A stretch of 64,000 nucleotides of DNA, from assembly GCF_015461805.1 (NCBI RefSeq), contig NZ_JACVZE010000001.1, positions 62,001-126,000 of the forward strand. Direction: 5' to 3'. A program made the translations under genes and the position numbers. Shown here one piece after another: positions 18,886-28,394 of this stretch. Position 1 is the first letter of the stretch. Each line of letters starts with the position of its first letter. The notes under the pieces were generated by a model. That model worked only from the letters and a program-made list of their open reading frames with translations, did no database searches and was not told the DNA's origin. This DNA comes from Pseudomonas pisciculturae. Its GTDB lineage: Bacteria > Pseudomonadota > Gammaproteobacteria > Pseudomonadales > Pseudomonadaceae.

Positions 18886-19911
18886 ATGACGGATCACGCG
18901 TTGTTACTGGTCAACCTGGGTTCACCGGCGTCCACTTCGGTGGCCGATGTGCGCAGCTACCTCAATCAGTTTCTGATGGACCCTTATGTGATCGACCTGC
19001 CGTGGCCGGTGCGGCGCTTGTTGGTGTCGCTGATCCTGATCAAGCGCCCCGAGCAGTCGGCGCATGCCTACGCGTCCATCTGGTGGGATGAGGGCTCGCC
19101 GCTGGTGGTGCTCAGCCGTCGCCTGCAACAGCAGATGACCACGCAGTGGACCCAAGGCCCGGTGGAGCTGGCGATGCGCTACGGCGAGCCGTCTATCGAA
19201 ACCGTGCTAACCCGTCTCGCCGCGCAAGGCATTCGCAAAGTGACCCTGGCACCGCTGTACCCGCAGTTCGCCGACAGCACCGTGACCACGGTGATCGAAG
19301 AAGCCAAGCGCGTGGTGCGCGATAAAAAGCTCGATGTGCAGTTCTCGATCCTGCAACCGTTCTTTGATCAGCCCGAGTACCTCGACGCGTTGGTAACCAG
19401 TGCACGGCAGTACGTGGAGCAGGATTACGATCACTTGCTGCTGAGTTTCCACGGCTTGCCCGAGCGTCACCTGACCAAGCTCGACCCCACCGGCCAGCAT
19501 TGCTTCAAGGACGCTGACTGCTGCAAGAACGCATCGGCCGAAGTGCTCAAGACGTGCTACCGCGCGCAGTGCTACAGCGTTGCCCGCGACTTTGCCGAGC
19601 GTTTGGGCTTGCCGGACGGCAAATGGTCGGTGGCGTTCCAGTCACGCCTGGGCCGAGCGAAGTGGATCGAACCCTATACCGAAGCGCGCCTGGAGGCCCT
19701 GGCCCAGCAAGGCGTGAAAAAGCTGCTGGTGATGTGCCCGGCGTTTGTGGCCGATTGCATTGAGACGCTCGAAGAGATCGGCGATCGCGGGCTGGAGCAG
19801 TTCCGCGAAGCGGGGGGCGAGGAGTTGGTGTTGGTGCCGTGTTTGAATGATGACCCGCAATGGGCGGTGGCGCTTAATACCTTGTGCGAACGGGCGCCAG
19901 CGACGCTGTAA
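18886..19911 (+). CDS. hemH: Ferrochelatase
   Basis: HemH inserts Fe2+ into protoporphyrin IX, the last step of protohaem synthesis, at the inner face of the cytoplasmic membrane. The 341-residue protein starts [16 protein letters not shown] and contains [13 protein letters not shown] (about residues 184-196), with the catalytic His, and the Glu-bearing [17 protein letters not shown] segment near residue 283. A Cys-rich stretch ([19 protein letters not shown], about 206-224) is present. An intact, full-length gene ending just before a REP doublet. Confidence 0.96.
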   Translation: MTDHALLLVNLGSPASTSVADVRSYLNQFLMDPYVIDLPWPVRRLLVSLILIKRPEQSAHAYASIWWDEGSPLVVLSRRLQQQMTTQWTQGPVELAMRYGEPSIETVLTRLAAQGIRKVTLAPLYPQFADSTVTTVIEEAKRVVRDKKLDVQFSILQPFFDQPEYLDALVTSARQYVEQDYDHLLLSFHGLPERHLTKLDPTGQHCFKDADCCKNASAEVLKTCYRAQCYSVARDFAERLGLPDGKWSVAFQSRLGRAKWIEPYTEARLEALAQQGVKKLLVMCPAFVADCIETLEEIGDRGLEQFREAGGEELVLVPCLNDDPQWAVALNTLCERAPATL

Positions 19912-19929
19912 TCTAGCCAAGTGAAGATC

Positions 19930-20026
19930 AAAATGTGGGAGCGGGCTTGCTCGCGAATGCGGTGTATCAGTCACAGGTATTTTGACTGACCCGACGCATT
20001 CGCGAGCAAGCCCGCTCCCACATTTT
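19930..20026. repeat. REP doublet (GTGGGAGCGGGCTTGCTCGCG type)
   Basis: Two perfect 32-nt inverted arms, 19930-19961 and 19995-20026, around a 33-nt spacer. The arm core GTGGGAGCGGGCTTGCTCGCG is a different subtype from the GGGGGCTTGCCCCC copies. It separates the convergent ends of hemH and the TonB receptor gene. Confidence 0.95.
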
Positions 20027-20034
20027 TAACCGCG

Positions 20035-22125
20035 TTACAAGTTTAGGGTCAGGCTGACCGTGAGGTTGCGCGGCTCACCGGGGTTCACCCAATAATTGCT
20101 GTAAGACCGCTCGTAGTACTTCTCATCAAACAGGTTATTGAGGTTCAGGCCCACGGTGACATTCTCCGTGGCCTTGTAATGCGCCAGCAAATCCACCGTG
20201 TGGTACGCCGGTAGCTCAAAGCTTTTGCCCGCCTCACCCGAACGATCGCCTACATACGTGAACGCCGCCCCCAGGTCGGAACCACGCAACATCCCATCCT
20301 GAAACTCATACACCCCTAACAGACTGCCACTGCGCTTGGCCACACCCAGAATTCGGCTGCCGGCGGGGATGGTTTCATCACCCTTGGTCACTTCGGCGTC
20401 AATGTAGGCAAAGGCACCAATCACCCGCACGGCATCTGTCACTTGCCCGCTCAATTGCAGGTCTACACCCTGACTGCGGGCCTTGCCCACCGCACGGTTG
20501 AGGTTGGTGGCCGGGTCGAGGGTGAGGACGTTTTCTTTTTCGATATGGAACGCGGCAATGGTGGCGCTTAGGCGTTCGTCGAACAGCTCGGTCTTGACAC
20601 CCACTTCATAGCCCACGCCTTCTTCCGGCTTGAAGGTTTTGCGGTTGGCGTCCTGCCCGCTGTTGGGTTTGAACGAAGTGGAGGCGTTGGCGAACACGCC
20701 GATTTCTGGGGTGAGCTGGTAGAGCAGGCCGGCGCGTTGGGTAAAGGCGTCGTGAGTCTGGTGGCTCTTGGGCGCACCGGTGAAGTCCTCGATGCTCTGG
20801 TCGAAATGTTCAAAGCGCGCGCCGATCATGCCGCGCAGACGGTCGGTGAAGACGATCTGGTCTTGCAGGTTCAACGCGTGGCTTTTGGTTTGCTCGAAAA
20901 AGTCGGTGCCGCTGCGCAGGCCGTTGGGTTTGGGTTGGCCGTAGACCGGGTTGTAGAGGTCGATGGCGTAGGGGCCGGCGATGGCGGTCACGCGTTCTTT
21001 CTTGCGGTAGTCCTCGTATTCGGTGCCGATCAGCAGTTCATGCTGCCAGCTGCCAATGTCGAACAGGCCGCGCAGTTCAAACTGGGTGATGCTGTCATGC
21101 CAACCCACGGAGCGTTCGCGGTAGCGGCGGTTGAGGGTGTGGCCGTCGGCGTTCAGTGCACGGTTTTCCGAGGCGTCGCCCCACAGGCTGCCTTGTTTGT
21201 AGTGGCTGGCCAGGCGCAGTTTCCAGGCGTCGTTGAGGTGATGTTCGAGGGTGGCTTGGATGCGATTGTTGTGGTTGTCGATATCGCCGTCGTTGGGCTC
21301 GCCGAGGAAGGTTGAGCGCGAGACGCCGGGCGCGTCGACGATGCCACGGTCGAAGGTGGAGCTGTGGCGCACGAATTCGCTTTCCACCAGCAGGCTGGTG
21401 TCCGGGTTCAACTGCCAGCTGAACGAAGGCGCGACGAACACGCGTTTGCTCTGCACGTGATCGCGGAAACTGTGGTTGTCTTCCACCGCCAGGTTGACCC
21501 GCGACAGCACGTAGCCGTCGCTGTCCAGCGGGGTGTTGACGTCGAGGGCGGTGCGATAGCGGTCCCAACTGCCAGCGCTGGTTTGCAGGGTGGTGAAAGC
21601 TTCGGGTTGTGGCTTCTTGGTGACGATGTTGACGGTGCCGCCGGGGTCACCACGGCCATACAGGCTGGCGGCGGGGCCCTTGAGCACTTCGATGCGTTCA
21701 ATGTTGGCCGCGTCCGGCGTGCTCGGGTAGCCGCGATTGGCGCTGAAACCGTCCTGATAAAACTCTGACGTTGTGAACCCACGCACGCTGTATTCATACA
21801 GGGTGAGGCCGCCGAAGTTGTTTTGCTTGGACACGCCGCCAGCAAATTCCAGGGCACGTTCCACGTTGGTGCTGCCCAGGTCCTTGAGGACGGTGGCGGG
21901 GATCACGCTGATGGACTGTGGGATATCACGCAGTGCGGTGTCAGTCTTGGTCGCGCTGGCGGAGCGCGTGGCGCGGTAGCCGGTGACCGGGCTGGTGGCG
22001 GACTCATAGGCGTCGGTGGTGACGCTGATGGTCTCCAGCTCTACGGTATTATCTTCGGCGAAGGCGGGGTCGAGCAACAACCCCAGGGCCAGGCCAGCCA
22101 TGGGGGCAATTCTTCGAGACGGCAT
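20035..22125 (-). CDS. TonB-dependent siderophore receptor
   Basis: A 696-residue outer-membrane receptor. A signal peptide (MPSRRIAPMAGLALGLLLDPAFA) precedes a TonB-box-like ETISVTT, a plug domain (DIPQSISVIPATVLKDLGSTNVE..., with IERIEVLKGPAASLYGRGDPGG near residue 150) and a 22-strand barrel ending NLTVSLTLNL. Length and motifs fit the ferrichrome/hydroxamate (TIGR01783) group; the exact ligand cannot be read from sequence. The ATG at 22125 is preferred to upstream starts because it gives the signal peptide. The start codon lies within a 47-bp palindrome, and a partial Fur-like sequence lies upstream near 22165-22185. No sigma/anti-sigma pair accompanies it. Confidence 0.93.
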   Translation of the reverse strand: MPSRRIAPMAGLALGLLLDPAFAEDNTVELETISVTTDAYESATSPVTGYRATRSASATKTDTALRDIPQSISVIPATVLKDLGSTNVERALEFAGGVSKQNNFGGLTLYEYSVRGFTTSEFYQDGFSANRGYPSTPDAANIERIEVLKGPAASLYGRGDPGGTVNIVTKKPQPEAFTTLQTSAGSWDRYRTALDVNTPLDSDGYVLSRVNLAVEDNHSFRDHVQSKRVFVAPSFSWQLNPDTSLLVESEFVRHSSTFDRGIVDAPGVSRSTFLGEPNDGDIDNHNNRIQATLEHHLNDAWKLRLASHYKQGSLWGDASENRALNADGHTLNRRYRERSVGWHDSITQFELRGLFDIGSWQHELLIGTEYEDYRKKERVTAIAGPYAIDLYNPVYGQPKPNGLRSGTDFFEQTKSHALNLQDQIVFTDRLRGMIGARFEHFDQSIEDFTGAPKSHQTHDAFTQRAGLLYQLTPEIGVFANASTSFKPNSGQDANRKTFKPEEGVGYEVGVKTELFDERLSATIAAFHIEKENVLTLDPATNLNRAVGKARSQGVDLQLSGQVTDAVRVIGAFAYIDAEVTKGDETIPAGSRILGVAKRSGSLLGVYEFQDGMLRGSDLGAAFTYVGDRSGEAGKSFELPAYHTVDLLAHYKATENVTVGLNLNNLFDEKYYERSYSNYWVNPGEPRNLTVSLTLNL

Positions 22126-22167
22126 GTTATATTGTTCCAAATCGATATTGAAACAATATAACATGCC
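22121..22167. promoter_or_regulatory. Long palindrome spanning the TonB-receptor start codon
   Basis: Perfect 16-nt inverted arms (22121-22136, GGCATGTTATATTGTT, and 22152-22167) flank a 15-nt centre that is itself partly symmetric (22138-22140 with 22148-22150). The receptor start codon is the CAT within the left arm; the right arm carries the mirror ATG on the plus strand. It could be an operator or an mRNA hairpin that hides the start codon. It differs in sequence from the REP elements. Confidence 0.7.
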
Positions 22168-22236
22168 GAATGAGAATGGATCGCTCTGAAATATATATAA
22201 ACAGGTGTCCATGAGCGGACACCTGGGCGAGGGCGC

Positions 22237-23391
22237 TTATTCCTCTTCTTTCACCGGCGCAGGTGGCGGGCGCAGGCCGATTTCTGCTGAGAGCTTGATC
22301 TCTTTGCCGTTGCGCATCACCAGGATCGTCACCTTGTCGGTCGGCTTGATGCGCGCTACCTGGTTCATCGACTTGCGGCCATCGCCCGCGGGTTCACCGT
22401 CGATGCTCAGGATCACGTCGCCCAGTTGCAGGCCCGCTTTCTGCGCCGGGCCGTCACGGAAGATGCCGGCGACCACAATGCCTGGGCGCCCGGTCAGGCC
22501 AAACGACTCGGCCAGGTCTTTGGTCAGCGGCTGCACTTCAATCCCCAGCCAGCCGCGAATCACTTGGCCGTGTTCGATGATCGACTTCATCACTTCCGTC
22601 GCCAGCTTCACCGGGATCGCAAAACCGATGCCTTGGGAGCCGCCGGATTTGGAGAAAATCGCCGTGTTGATGCCCGTCAGGTTGCCATTGGCATCCACCA
22701 GCGCCCCACCAGAGTTGCCCGGGTTGATCGCTGCGTCGGTCTGGATGAAGTCTTCGTAGCTGTTGAGCCCCAACTGGTTGCGCCCGGTGGCGCTGATGAT
22801 GCCCATGGTCACCGTCTGGCCGACCCCAAAAGGGTTGCCGATGGCCAGCGCCACGTCACCTACCCGCAGGCCGTCGGAGCGGCCGAGGGTGATGGAGGGC
22901 AGGCTCTTGAGGTCGATCTTCAATACCGCGAGGTCGGTTTCCGGGTCGCTGCCGACCACACGAGCCAAGGTTTCACGGCCATCACGCAAGGCCACCACAA
23001 TTTGGTCGGCGCCGGTGGTCACGTGGTTGTTGGTGAGGATGTAGCCTTCCGGGCTCATGATCACGCCCGAACCCAGGCTGGATTCCATGCGCCGCTGCTT
23101 GGGCCCGTTGTCGCCGAAGTAACGGCGAAACTGCGGGTCTTCAAACAGCGGGTGCGCCGGTTTGTTGATGACCTTGGTGGTGTACAGGTTGACCACGGCC
23201 GGCGCGGCAATCACCACGGCATCGGCATAGGTCACCGGCCCTTGCACCACCGCGTTGGTTTGCGGGGCCTGCTGCATGTTCACATCCAGGCTCGGTAGGC
23301 CCACCAACTGGGGGAAACGTTGAATGATCAACATCGCGATCAGCACGCCAGCCAACAATGGCCATCCAAAAAAACGCAGCGCCTTGAGCAT
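22237..23391 (-). CDS. algW: Periplasmic S1C serine protease AlgW (DegS-type)
   Basis: A 384-residue membrane-anchored protease. One N-terminal transmembrane segment (ALRFFGWPLLAGVLIAMLII) is followed by a trypsin-like domain with the catalytic His in LTNNHVTTG, Asp in ETDLAVLK and Ser in NPGNSGGALV (near residue 227), then a single PDZ domain (about 275-365). One PDZ domain and a membrane anchor point to the DegS/AlgW group, which cleaves the anti-sigma factor MucA and releases AlgU, rather than two-PDZ MucD/DegP. The first ATG, 23391, follows an AGGA at normal distance. It is divergent from the Nif3-like gene. Confidence 0.93.
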   Translation of the reverse strand: MLKALRFFGWPLLAGVLIAMLIIQRFPQLVGLPSLDVNMQQAPQTNAVVQGPVTYADAVVIAAPAVVNLYTTKVINKPAHPLFEDPQFRRYFGDNGPKQRRMESSLGSGVIMSPEGYILTNNHVTTGADQIVVALRDGRETLARVVGSDPETDLAVLKIDLKSLPSITLGRSDGLRVGDVALAIGNPFGVGQTVTMGIISATGRNQLGLNSYEDFIQTDAAINPGNSGGALVDANGNLTGINTAIFSKSGGSQGIGFAIPVKLATEVMKSIIEHGQVIRGWLGIEVQPLTKDLAESFGLTGRPGIVVAGIFRDGPAQKAGLQLGDVILSIDGEPAGDGRKSMNQVARIKPTDKVTILVMRNGKEIKLSAEIGLRPPPAPVKEEE

Positions 23392-23492
23392 CAAGTAAGT
23401 CCTGACAGGTTGCAGGGGGCGGGAGAGCGCCCATAATGTCGCGCATTATACGAGGCTGCGAGCGCCTCGAACGGGATATTTAGGAGTCTTTT

Positions 23493-24251
23493 ATGGCCGT
23501 TGCCCTGAGCACATTAGTCGACGAAGCTGACCGCTACTTGAACAGCGCTAAAATTGCCGATTACTGCCCCAATGGCCTGCAAGTGGAGGGGCGCCCGCAG
23601 GTGATGCGCATCGTCAGCGGCGTCACTGCAAGCCAAGCCCTGCTGGACGCGGCTGTCGAAGCCCAGGCGGATTTGATCCTGGTGCACCACGGCTATTTCT
23701 GGAAGGGGGAAAACCCCTGCGTCACCGGCATGAAGCAGCGTCGCCTCAAAACCCTGCTCAAGCACGACATCAGCTTGCTGGCCTACCACCTGCCGCTGGA
23801 CCTGCATCCCGATGTGGGCAACAACGTGCAACTCGCCCGCCAACTGGACATCACCGTCGAAGGCCCGCTCGACCCGAGCAACCCCAAGGTCGTCGGCCTG
23901 GTCGGCTCCCTCGCCGAGCCTCTGTCGCCTCGCGACTTTGCCCGCCGCGTGCAGGAAGTCATGGGCCGTGAGCCGCTGTTGATCGAAGGCAGCGGGATGA
24001 TCCGCCGCGTCGGCTGGTGCACCGGCGGTGGCCAGGGTTATATCGACGATGGGGTTGCGGCCGGGGTTGATCTGTTCCTCAGTGGAGAAGCCTCCGAGCA
24101 AACGTTCCACAGTGCGCGGGAAAACGACATCAGCTTCATCGCCGCCGGCCACCATGCCACTGAGCGCTATGGCGTGCAGGCCTTGGGCGATTACCTGGCG
24201 CGGCGCTTTGCATTGGAACACCTGTTCATCGACTGCCCCAACCCGATCTAA
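23493..24251 (+). CDS. Nif3-like dinuclear metal-centre protein
   Basis: A 252-residue member of the Nif3/YbgI family, which forms hexameric toroids with a two-metal site. Metal-ligand motifs are visible: LILVHHGYFWKG (near residue 63), YHLPLDLHPDVGNN (near 97), and the C-terminal GHHATERYGVQALG (about 218). YbgI-type proteins are often annotated as GTP cyclohydrolase 1 type 2, but that activity is poorly supported. Monocistronic, divergent from algW; REP doublet downstream. Confidence 0.92.
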   Translation: MAVALSTLVDEADRYLNSAKIADYCPNGLQVEGRPQVMRIVSGVTASQALLDAAVEAQADLILVHHGYFWKGENPCVTGMKQRRLKTLLKHDISLLAYHLPLDLHPDVGNNVQLARQLDITVEGPLDPSNPKVVGLVGSLAEPLSPRDFARRVQEVMGREPLLIEGSGMIRRVGWCTGGGQGYIDDGVAAGVDLFLSGEASEQTFHSARENDISFIAAGHHATERYGVQALGDYLARRFALEHLFIDCPNPI

Positions 24252-24269
24252 CCAACACCGCAGAGCAAA

Positions 24270-24356
24270 TGTGGGAGCTGGCTTGCCTGCGATAGCATCA
24301 CCTCGGTATCACTGAAAGACCGAGGTGCCTGCATCGCAGACAAGCCAGCTCCCACA
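24270..24356. repeat. REP doublet (GTGGGAGCTGGCTTGCCTGC type)
   Basis: Arms 24270-24293 and 24333-24356 pair with one mismatch; between them a second hairpin (CACCTCGGT/ACCGAGGTG, about 24299-24327) fills the spacer. It lies upstream of cysD, between it and the Nif3-like gene. Confidence 0.93.
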
Positions 24357-24495
24357 GAAAGCCCAAACTTGGGGGCATATTCATATACCGTTTCGATCTA
24401 GCCCGCTCCCTGAATAGAAGCAGGTGCTGTGCTAGCATGCCCCGCTCGAACACGGCCCGAAGGCCGTCCATAAGATCGTTTTTCCGTGAGTAACC

Positions 24496-25413
24496 ATGGT
24501 CGACAAACTGACGCATCTGAAACAGCTGGAGGCGGAAAGCATCCACATCATCCGCGAGGTCGCCGCCGAGTTCGACAACCCGGTGATGCTCTACTCGATC
24601 GGTAAAGACTCCGCCGTGATGCTGCATCTGGCACGCAAGGCCTTCTTTCCGGGCAAACTGCCGTTCCCGGTGATGCACGTCGACACCCGCTGGAAATTCC
24701 AGGAGATGTACACGTTCCGCGACAAAATGGTCGAAGAACTGGGCCTGGACCTGATCACCCACGTCAACCCTGATGGGGTAGCGCAGGGCATCAACCCGTT
24801 CACCCACGGCAGCGCCAAGCACACCGATATCATGAAGACCGAAGGCCTCAAGCAAGCCCTCGATAAGCATGGTTTCGACGCAGCATTCGGCGGTGCCCGT
24901 CGCGATGAAGAGAAATCCCGTGCCAAAGAGCGCGTGTACTCGTTCCGCGACAGCAAACACCGCTGGGACCCGAAGAACCAGCGCCCGGAGCTGTGGAACG
25001 TCTACAACGGCAACGTCAACAAGGGTGAGTCCATCCGTGTGTTCCCGCTGTCCAACTGGACCGAGCTGGACATCTGGCAGTACATCTACCTCGAAGGCAT
25101 CCCGATTGTGCCGCTGTACTTCGCCGCCGAGCGCGACGTGATCGAGAAGAACGGCACGTTGATCATGATCGACGACGACCGCATCCTTGAGCACTTGTCT
25201 GACGAAGACAAAGCCCGAATCGTCAAAAAGAAAGTACGTTTCCGTACCCTTGGCTGCTACCCGTTGACGGGCGCGGTGGAGTCCGAAGCCGAGACGCTGA
25301 CGGACATCATTCAGGAAATGCTCCTGACGCGAACTTCCGAGCGCCAGGGCCGTGTCATCGACCACGATGGCGCAGGCTCGATGGAAGATAAAAAACGTCA
25401 AGGCTATTTCTAA
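24496..25413 (+). CDS. cysD: Sulfate adenylyltransferase subunit 2
   Basis: CysD forms adenosine 5'-phosphosulfate from ATP and sulfate; GTP hydrolysis by its partner CysN drives the reaction. The 305-residue product has the PP-loop ATPase motif [18 protein letters not shown] (about residues 34-51), the [16 protein letters not shown] segment (near 130) and a C-terminal [13 protein letters not shown]. Length normal. It precedes cysNC by 9 nt in the sulfate-assimilation operon. Confidence 0.97.
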   Translation: MVDKLTHLKQLEAESIHIIREVAAEFDNPVMLYSIGKDSAVMLHLARKAFFPGKLPFPVMHVDTRWKFQEMYTFRDKMVEELGLDLITHVNPDGVAQGINPFTHGSAKHTDIMKTEGLKQALDKHGFDAAFGGARRDEEKSRAKERVYSFRDSKHRWDPKNQRPELWNVYNGNVNKGESIRVFPLSNWTELDIWQYIYLEGIPIVPLYFAAERDVIEKNGTLIMIDDDRILEHLSDEDKARIVKKKVRFRTLGCYPLTGAVESEAETLTDIIQEMLLTRTSERQGRVIDHDGAGSMEDKKRQGYF

Positions 25414-25422
25414 GGGGCTGTC

Positions 25423-27321
25423 ATGTCGCATCAATCTGATTTGATCAGCGAGGACATCCTCGCCTACCTGGGCCAGCACGAGCGCAAAGAGATGTTGCGC
25501 TTCCTGACCTGCGGCAACGTCGACGACGGCAAGAGCACCCTGATCGGGCGCCTGCTGCACGACTCCAAGATGATCTACGAAGATCATCTGGAAGCCATTA
25601 CCCGCGATTCGAAAAAATCCGGCACTACCGGTGACGATATCGACCTGGCGTTGCTGGTCGACGGCTTGCAGGCCGAACGTGAGCAGGGCATCACCATCGA
25701 TGTCGCTTATCGCTATTTCTCTACCGCCAAGCGTAAATTCATCATCGCCGATACCCCAGGCCATGAGCAGTACACCCGCAACATGGCCACCGGTGCGTCC
25801 ACCTGTGACCTGGCGATCATCCTGATCGACGCCCGCTACGGCGTGCAGACCCAGACCCGTCGCCACAGCTACATCGCCTCGTTGCTGGGCATCAAGCACA
25901 TCGTGATTGCCGTCAACAAGATGGACATCAACGGCTTTGACCAAAGCGTATTCGAGTCGATCAAGGCCGATTACCTGAAGTTCGCCGAAGGCATCGCGTT
26001 CAAGCCGAGCACCATGGCGTTCGTGCCGATGTCGGCGCTCAAGGGCGACAACGTGGTGAACAAGAGCGAGCGCTCGCCTTGGTACACCGGCCAGTCGCTG
26101 ATGGAGATCCTCGAAACCGTCGAGATCGCCAACGACCGCAACTACACCGATCTGCGTTTCCCGGTGCAATACGTCAACCGTCCGAACCTGAACTTCCGTG
26201 GTTTCGCCGGCACCCTGGCCAGCGGCATCGTGCACAAGGGCGACGAAGTCGTGGTGTTGCCGTCGGGCAAGAGCAGCCGCGTCAAATCCATCGTCACCTT
26301 CGAAGGTGAGCTGGAGCACGCCGGCCCAGGCCAGGCTGTGACGCTGACCATGGAAGACGAGATCGACATCTCCCGTGGCGACCTGTTGGTGCATGCCGAC
26401 AACGTGCCGCAAGTGACCGACGCCTTCGACGCCATGCTGGTGTGGATGGCCGAAGAGCCGATGCTGCCGGGCAAGAAATACGACATCAAGCGCGCCACCA
26501 GCTACGTGCCGGGTTCCATCACCAGCATCGTGCACCGTGTGGACGTGAACACCCTGGCCGAAGGCCCGGCAAGTTCGCTGCAATTGAACGAGATTGGCCG
26601 CGTCAAGGTCAGCCTCGACGCCGCCATCGCCCTGGACGGTTACGACAGCAACCGCACCACCGGTGCGTTCATCGTCATCGACCGCTTGACCAACGGCACC
26701 GTGGCTGCGGGCATGATCATCGCGCCGCCGGTTACCCACGGCAGCTCGGCGCAGCACGGCAAGTTGGCTCATGTGGCCACCGAAGAACGTGCCCAGCGCT
26801 TCGGCCAGCAACCGGCCACCGTGCTGTTCAGCGGCCTGTCGGGCGCTGGCAAGAGCACCTTGGCCTACGCGGTTGAGCGCAAGCTGTTCGACCTGGGCCG
26901 TGCGGTGTTCGTACTGGACGGCCAGAACCTGCGTCACGACCTGAACAAGGGCTTGCCGCAAGACCGTGCCGGTCGCACCGAGAACTGGCGTCGTGCCGCC
27001 CACGTGGCGCGCCAGTTCAACGAAGCGGGCCTGCTGACCCTGGCAGCGTTTGTCGCACCGGATGCCGAAGGCCGTGAACAGGCCAAGGCGTTGATCGGCG
27101 GTGACCGTCTGCTGACCGTTTACGTGCAAGCGTCGCCGTTGGTGTGCGCCGAGCGTGATCCGCAAGGTCTGTATGCGGCTGGTGGGGATAACATCCCTGG
27201 CGAATCCTTCCCGTACGACGTGCCGCTGAATGCCGATCTGGTGATCGACACCCAGGCGTTGTCGCTGGAAGAGAGCGTCAAGCAAGTGCTGGAGCTGTTG
27301 CGTCAGCGCGGCGCGATCTAA
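25423..27321 (+). CDS. cysNC: Bifunctional sulfate adenylyltransferase subunit 1 / APS kinase
   Basis: A 632-residue fusion. CysN (about 1-440) is an EF-Tu-like GTPase with P-loop [15 protein letters not shown] (residues 30-44), [18 protein letters not shown] and the NKMD specificity motif. CysC (about 455-632) has its own P-loop [17 protein letters not shown] and [13 protein letters not shown], and phosphorylates APS to PAPS. The fusion is the usual Pseudomonas form. A strong terminator follows 18 nt after the stop. Confidence 0.97.
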   Translation: MSHQSDLISEDILAYLGQHERKEMLRFLTCGNVDDGKSTLIGRLLHDSKMIYEDHLEAITRDSKKSGTTGDDIDLALLVDGLQAEREQGITIDVAYRYFSTAKRKFIIADTPGHEQYTRNMATGASTCDLAIILIDARYGVQTQTRRHSYIASLLGIKHIVIAVNKMDINGFDQSVFESIKADYLKFAEGIAFKPSTMAFVPMSALKGDNVVNKSERSPWYTGQSLMEILETVEIANDRNYTDLRFPVQYVNRPNLNFRGFAGTLASGIVHKGDEVVVLPSGKSSRVKSIVTFEGELEHAGPGQAVTLTMEDEIDISRGDLLVHADNVPQVTDAFDAMLVWMAEEPMLPGKKYDIKRATSYVPGSITSIVHRVDVNTLAEGPASSLQLNEIGRVKVSLDAAIALDGYDSNRTTGAFIVIDRLTNGTVAAGMIIAPPVTHGSSAQHGKLAHVATEERAQRFGQQPATVLFSGLSGAGKSTLAYAVERKLFDLGRAVFVLDGQNLRHDLNKGLPQDRAGRTENWRRAAHVARQFNEAGLLTLAAFVAPDAEGREQAKALIGGDRLLTVYVQASPLVCAERDPQGLYAAGGDNIPGESFPYDVPLNADLVIDTQALSLEESVKQVLELLRQRGAI

Positions 27322-27339
27322 CCCTCGCCGCCAAAAAAA

Positions 27340-27374
27340 GCCCGCCACCGATCACTCGGTGGCGGGCTTTTTTA
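27340..27374 (+). terminator. Rho-independent terminator of cysD-cysNC
   Basis: A perfect GC-rich 12-bp stem (GCCCGCCACCGA/TCGGTGGCGGGC) with a 4-nt loop, preceded by an A-run and followed by TTTTTT. Confidence 0.92.
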
Positions 27375-27399
27375 CTTCCTCAAGACCGGACTCGGTCAA

Positions 27400-27488
27400 T
27401 GTGGGAGCTGGCTTGCCTGCGATAGCTGCCTGCCAGTTGATACATGTGTAGCTGACCCACCGCTATCGCAGGCAAGCCAGCTCCCACA
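27400..27488. repeat. REP doublet (GTGGGAGCTGGCTTGCCTGC type)
   Basis: Perfect 27-nt arms at 27400-27426 and 27462-27488, same subtype as the copy at 24.3 kb; together the two bracket the cysD-cysNC operon. It lies between the convergent cysNC and acyltransferase genes. Confidence 0.94.
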
Positions 27489-27494
27489 GTTTGA

Positions 27495-28394
27495 TCACTT
27501 TTTGTCTGGAAATTCGGTGTGCAGCTTGTCTAGCAGTGCATCCTTGTCTTCCCACAGCTTATTGATCCAACCTTGGAACGCCGTCCGGTACTCCCCATCC
27601 TGCTCATAATTCTTGCCGATGAATTCGGCCGGGATCTGCACCTCTTCAAACTGCACCACTACATCCTGCACATTCCCGCACAGCAAATCCCAATAGCCAG
27701 GGCGCCCGCCGGGATAATGGATGGTCACGTTCACCAATGACTTCAACTGCTCACCCATCGCATCCAACACAAACGCAATGCCACCCGCCTTGGGTTTGAG
27801 TAGGTAGCGGAACGGCGACTTCTGCTGTGCATGTTTGCCAGGGGTAAACCGCGTGCCTTCGGCAAAGTTGAAAATGCCCACCGGGTTGTCGCGAAACTTC
27901 GCACAGGTCTTGCGGGTGGTTTCCAGGTCTTTGCCTTTCTTCTCCGGGTGCTTTTCCAGGTACGCCTTGGAATAGCGCTTCATAAACGGGAAGCCCAGCG
28001 CCCACCACGCCAGGCCGATCACCGGCACCCAGATTAGCTCCTGCTTGAGGAAGAACTTGAGCGGGCGAATGCGGCGGTTGAGCACGTATTGCAGCACCAT
28101 GATGTCGACCCAGCTTTGGTGGTTGCTGGTCACCAGGTACGAGTGTTGGTAGTCCAACCCCTCCAGGCCCGTCAGGTGCCAACGGGTGCGGCGCACCAGG
28201 TTCATCCAGCCCTTGTTGTTGGTTACCCAAGCCTCATGGGTGTGGTTCATCAGCCATTCGCTGAAACCCTTGGCGAACGGCAGTGCCTTGAACAACGCCA
28301 CGATAAACAGGAATGAACACAACAGGATCGTGTTCAACGCCAACAACAGCGATGCGATCACGCCACGCACGGCGGCAGGTAGAAAAGCCAGCAT
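27495..28394 (-). CDS. PlsC-family lysophospholipid acyltransferase (YihG/PatB-like)
   Basis: A 299-residue membrane acyltransferase. Two N-terminal hydrophobic segments (residues about 8-40) precede the catalytic NHQSWVD (NHx4D motif, near residue 91) and the glycerophosphate-binding FAEGTRFTPGKH (near 178). Members acylate the sn-2 position of lysophosphatidic acid or other lysophospholipids. It resembles E. coli YihG and the second acyltransferase (PatB) of P. fluorescens more than the essential PlsC. Its ATG follows the pta stop codon directly, so the two share an operon that joins acetyl-phosphate metabolism with phospholipid synthesis. Confidence 0.9.
   Translation of the reverse strand: MLAFLPAAVRGVIASLLLALNTILLCSFLFIVALFKALPFAKGFSEWLMNHTHEAWVTNNKGWMNLVRRTRWHLTGLEGLDYQHSYLVTSNHQSWVDIMVLQYVLNRRIRPLKFFLKQELIWVPVIGLAWWALGFPFMKRYSKAYLEKHPEKKGKDLETTRKTCAKFRDNPVGIFNFAEGTRFTPGKHAQQKSPFRYLLKPKAGGIAFVLDAMGEQLKSLVNVTIHYPGGRPGYWDLLCGNVQDVVVQFEEVQIPAEFIGKNYEQDGEYRTAFQGWINKLWEDKDALLDKLHTEFPDKK

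Noticed and set aside
24298-27348. A 1016-codon open frame on the minus strand opposite cysD-cysNC
   Set aside because: It lies exactly antisense to two intact, recognised genes; such frames arise from high GC at third codon positions. No domain was recognised.
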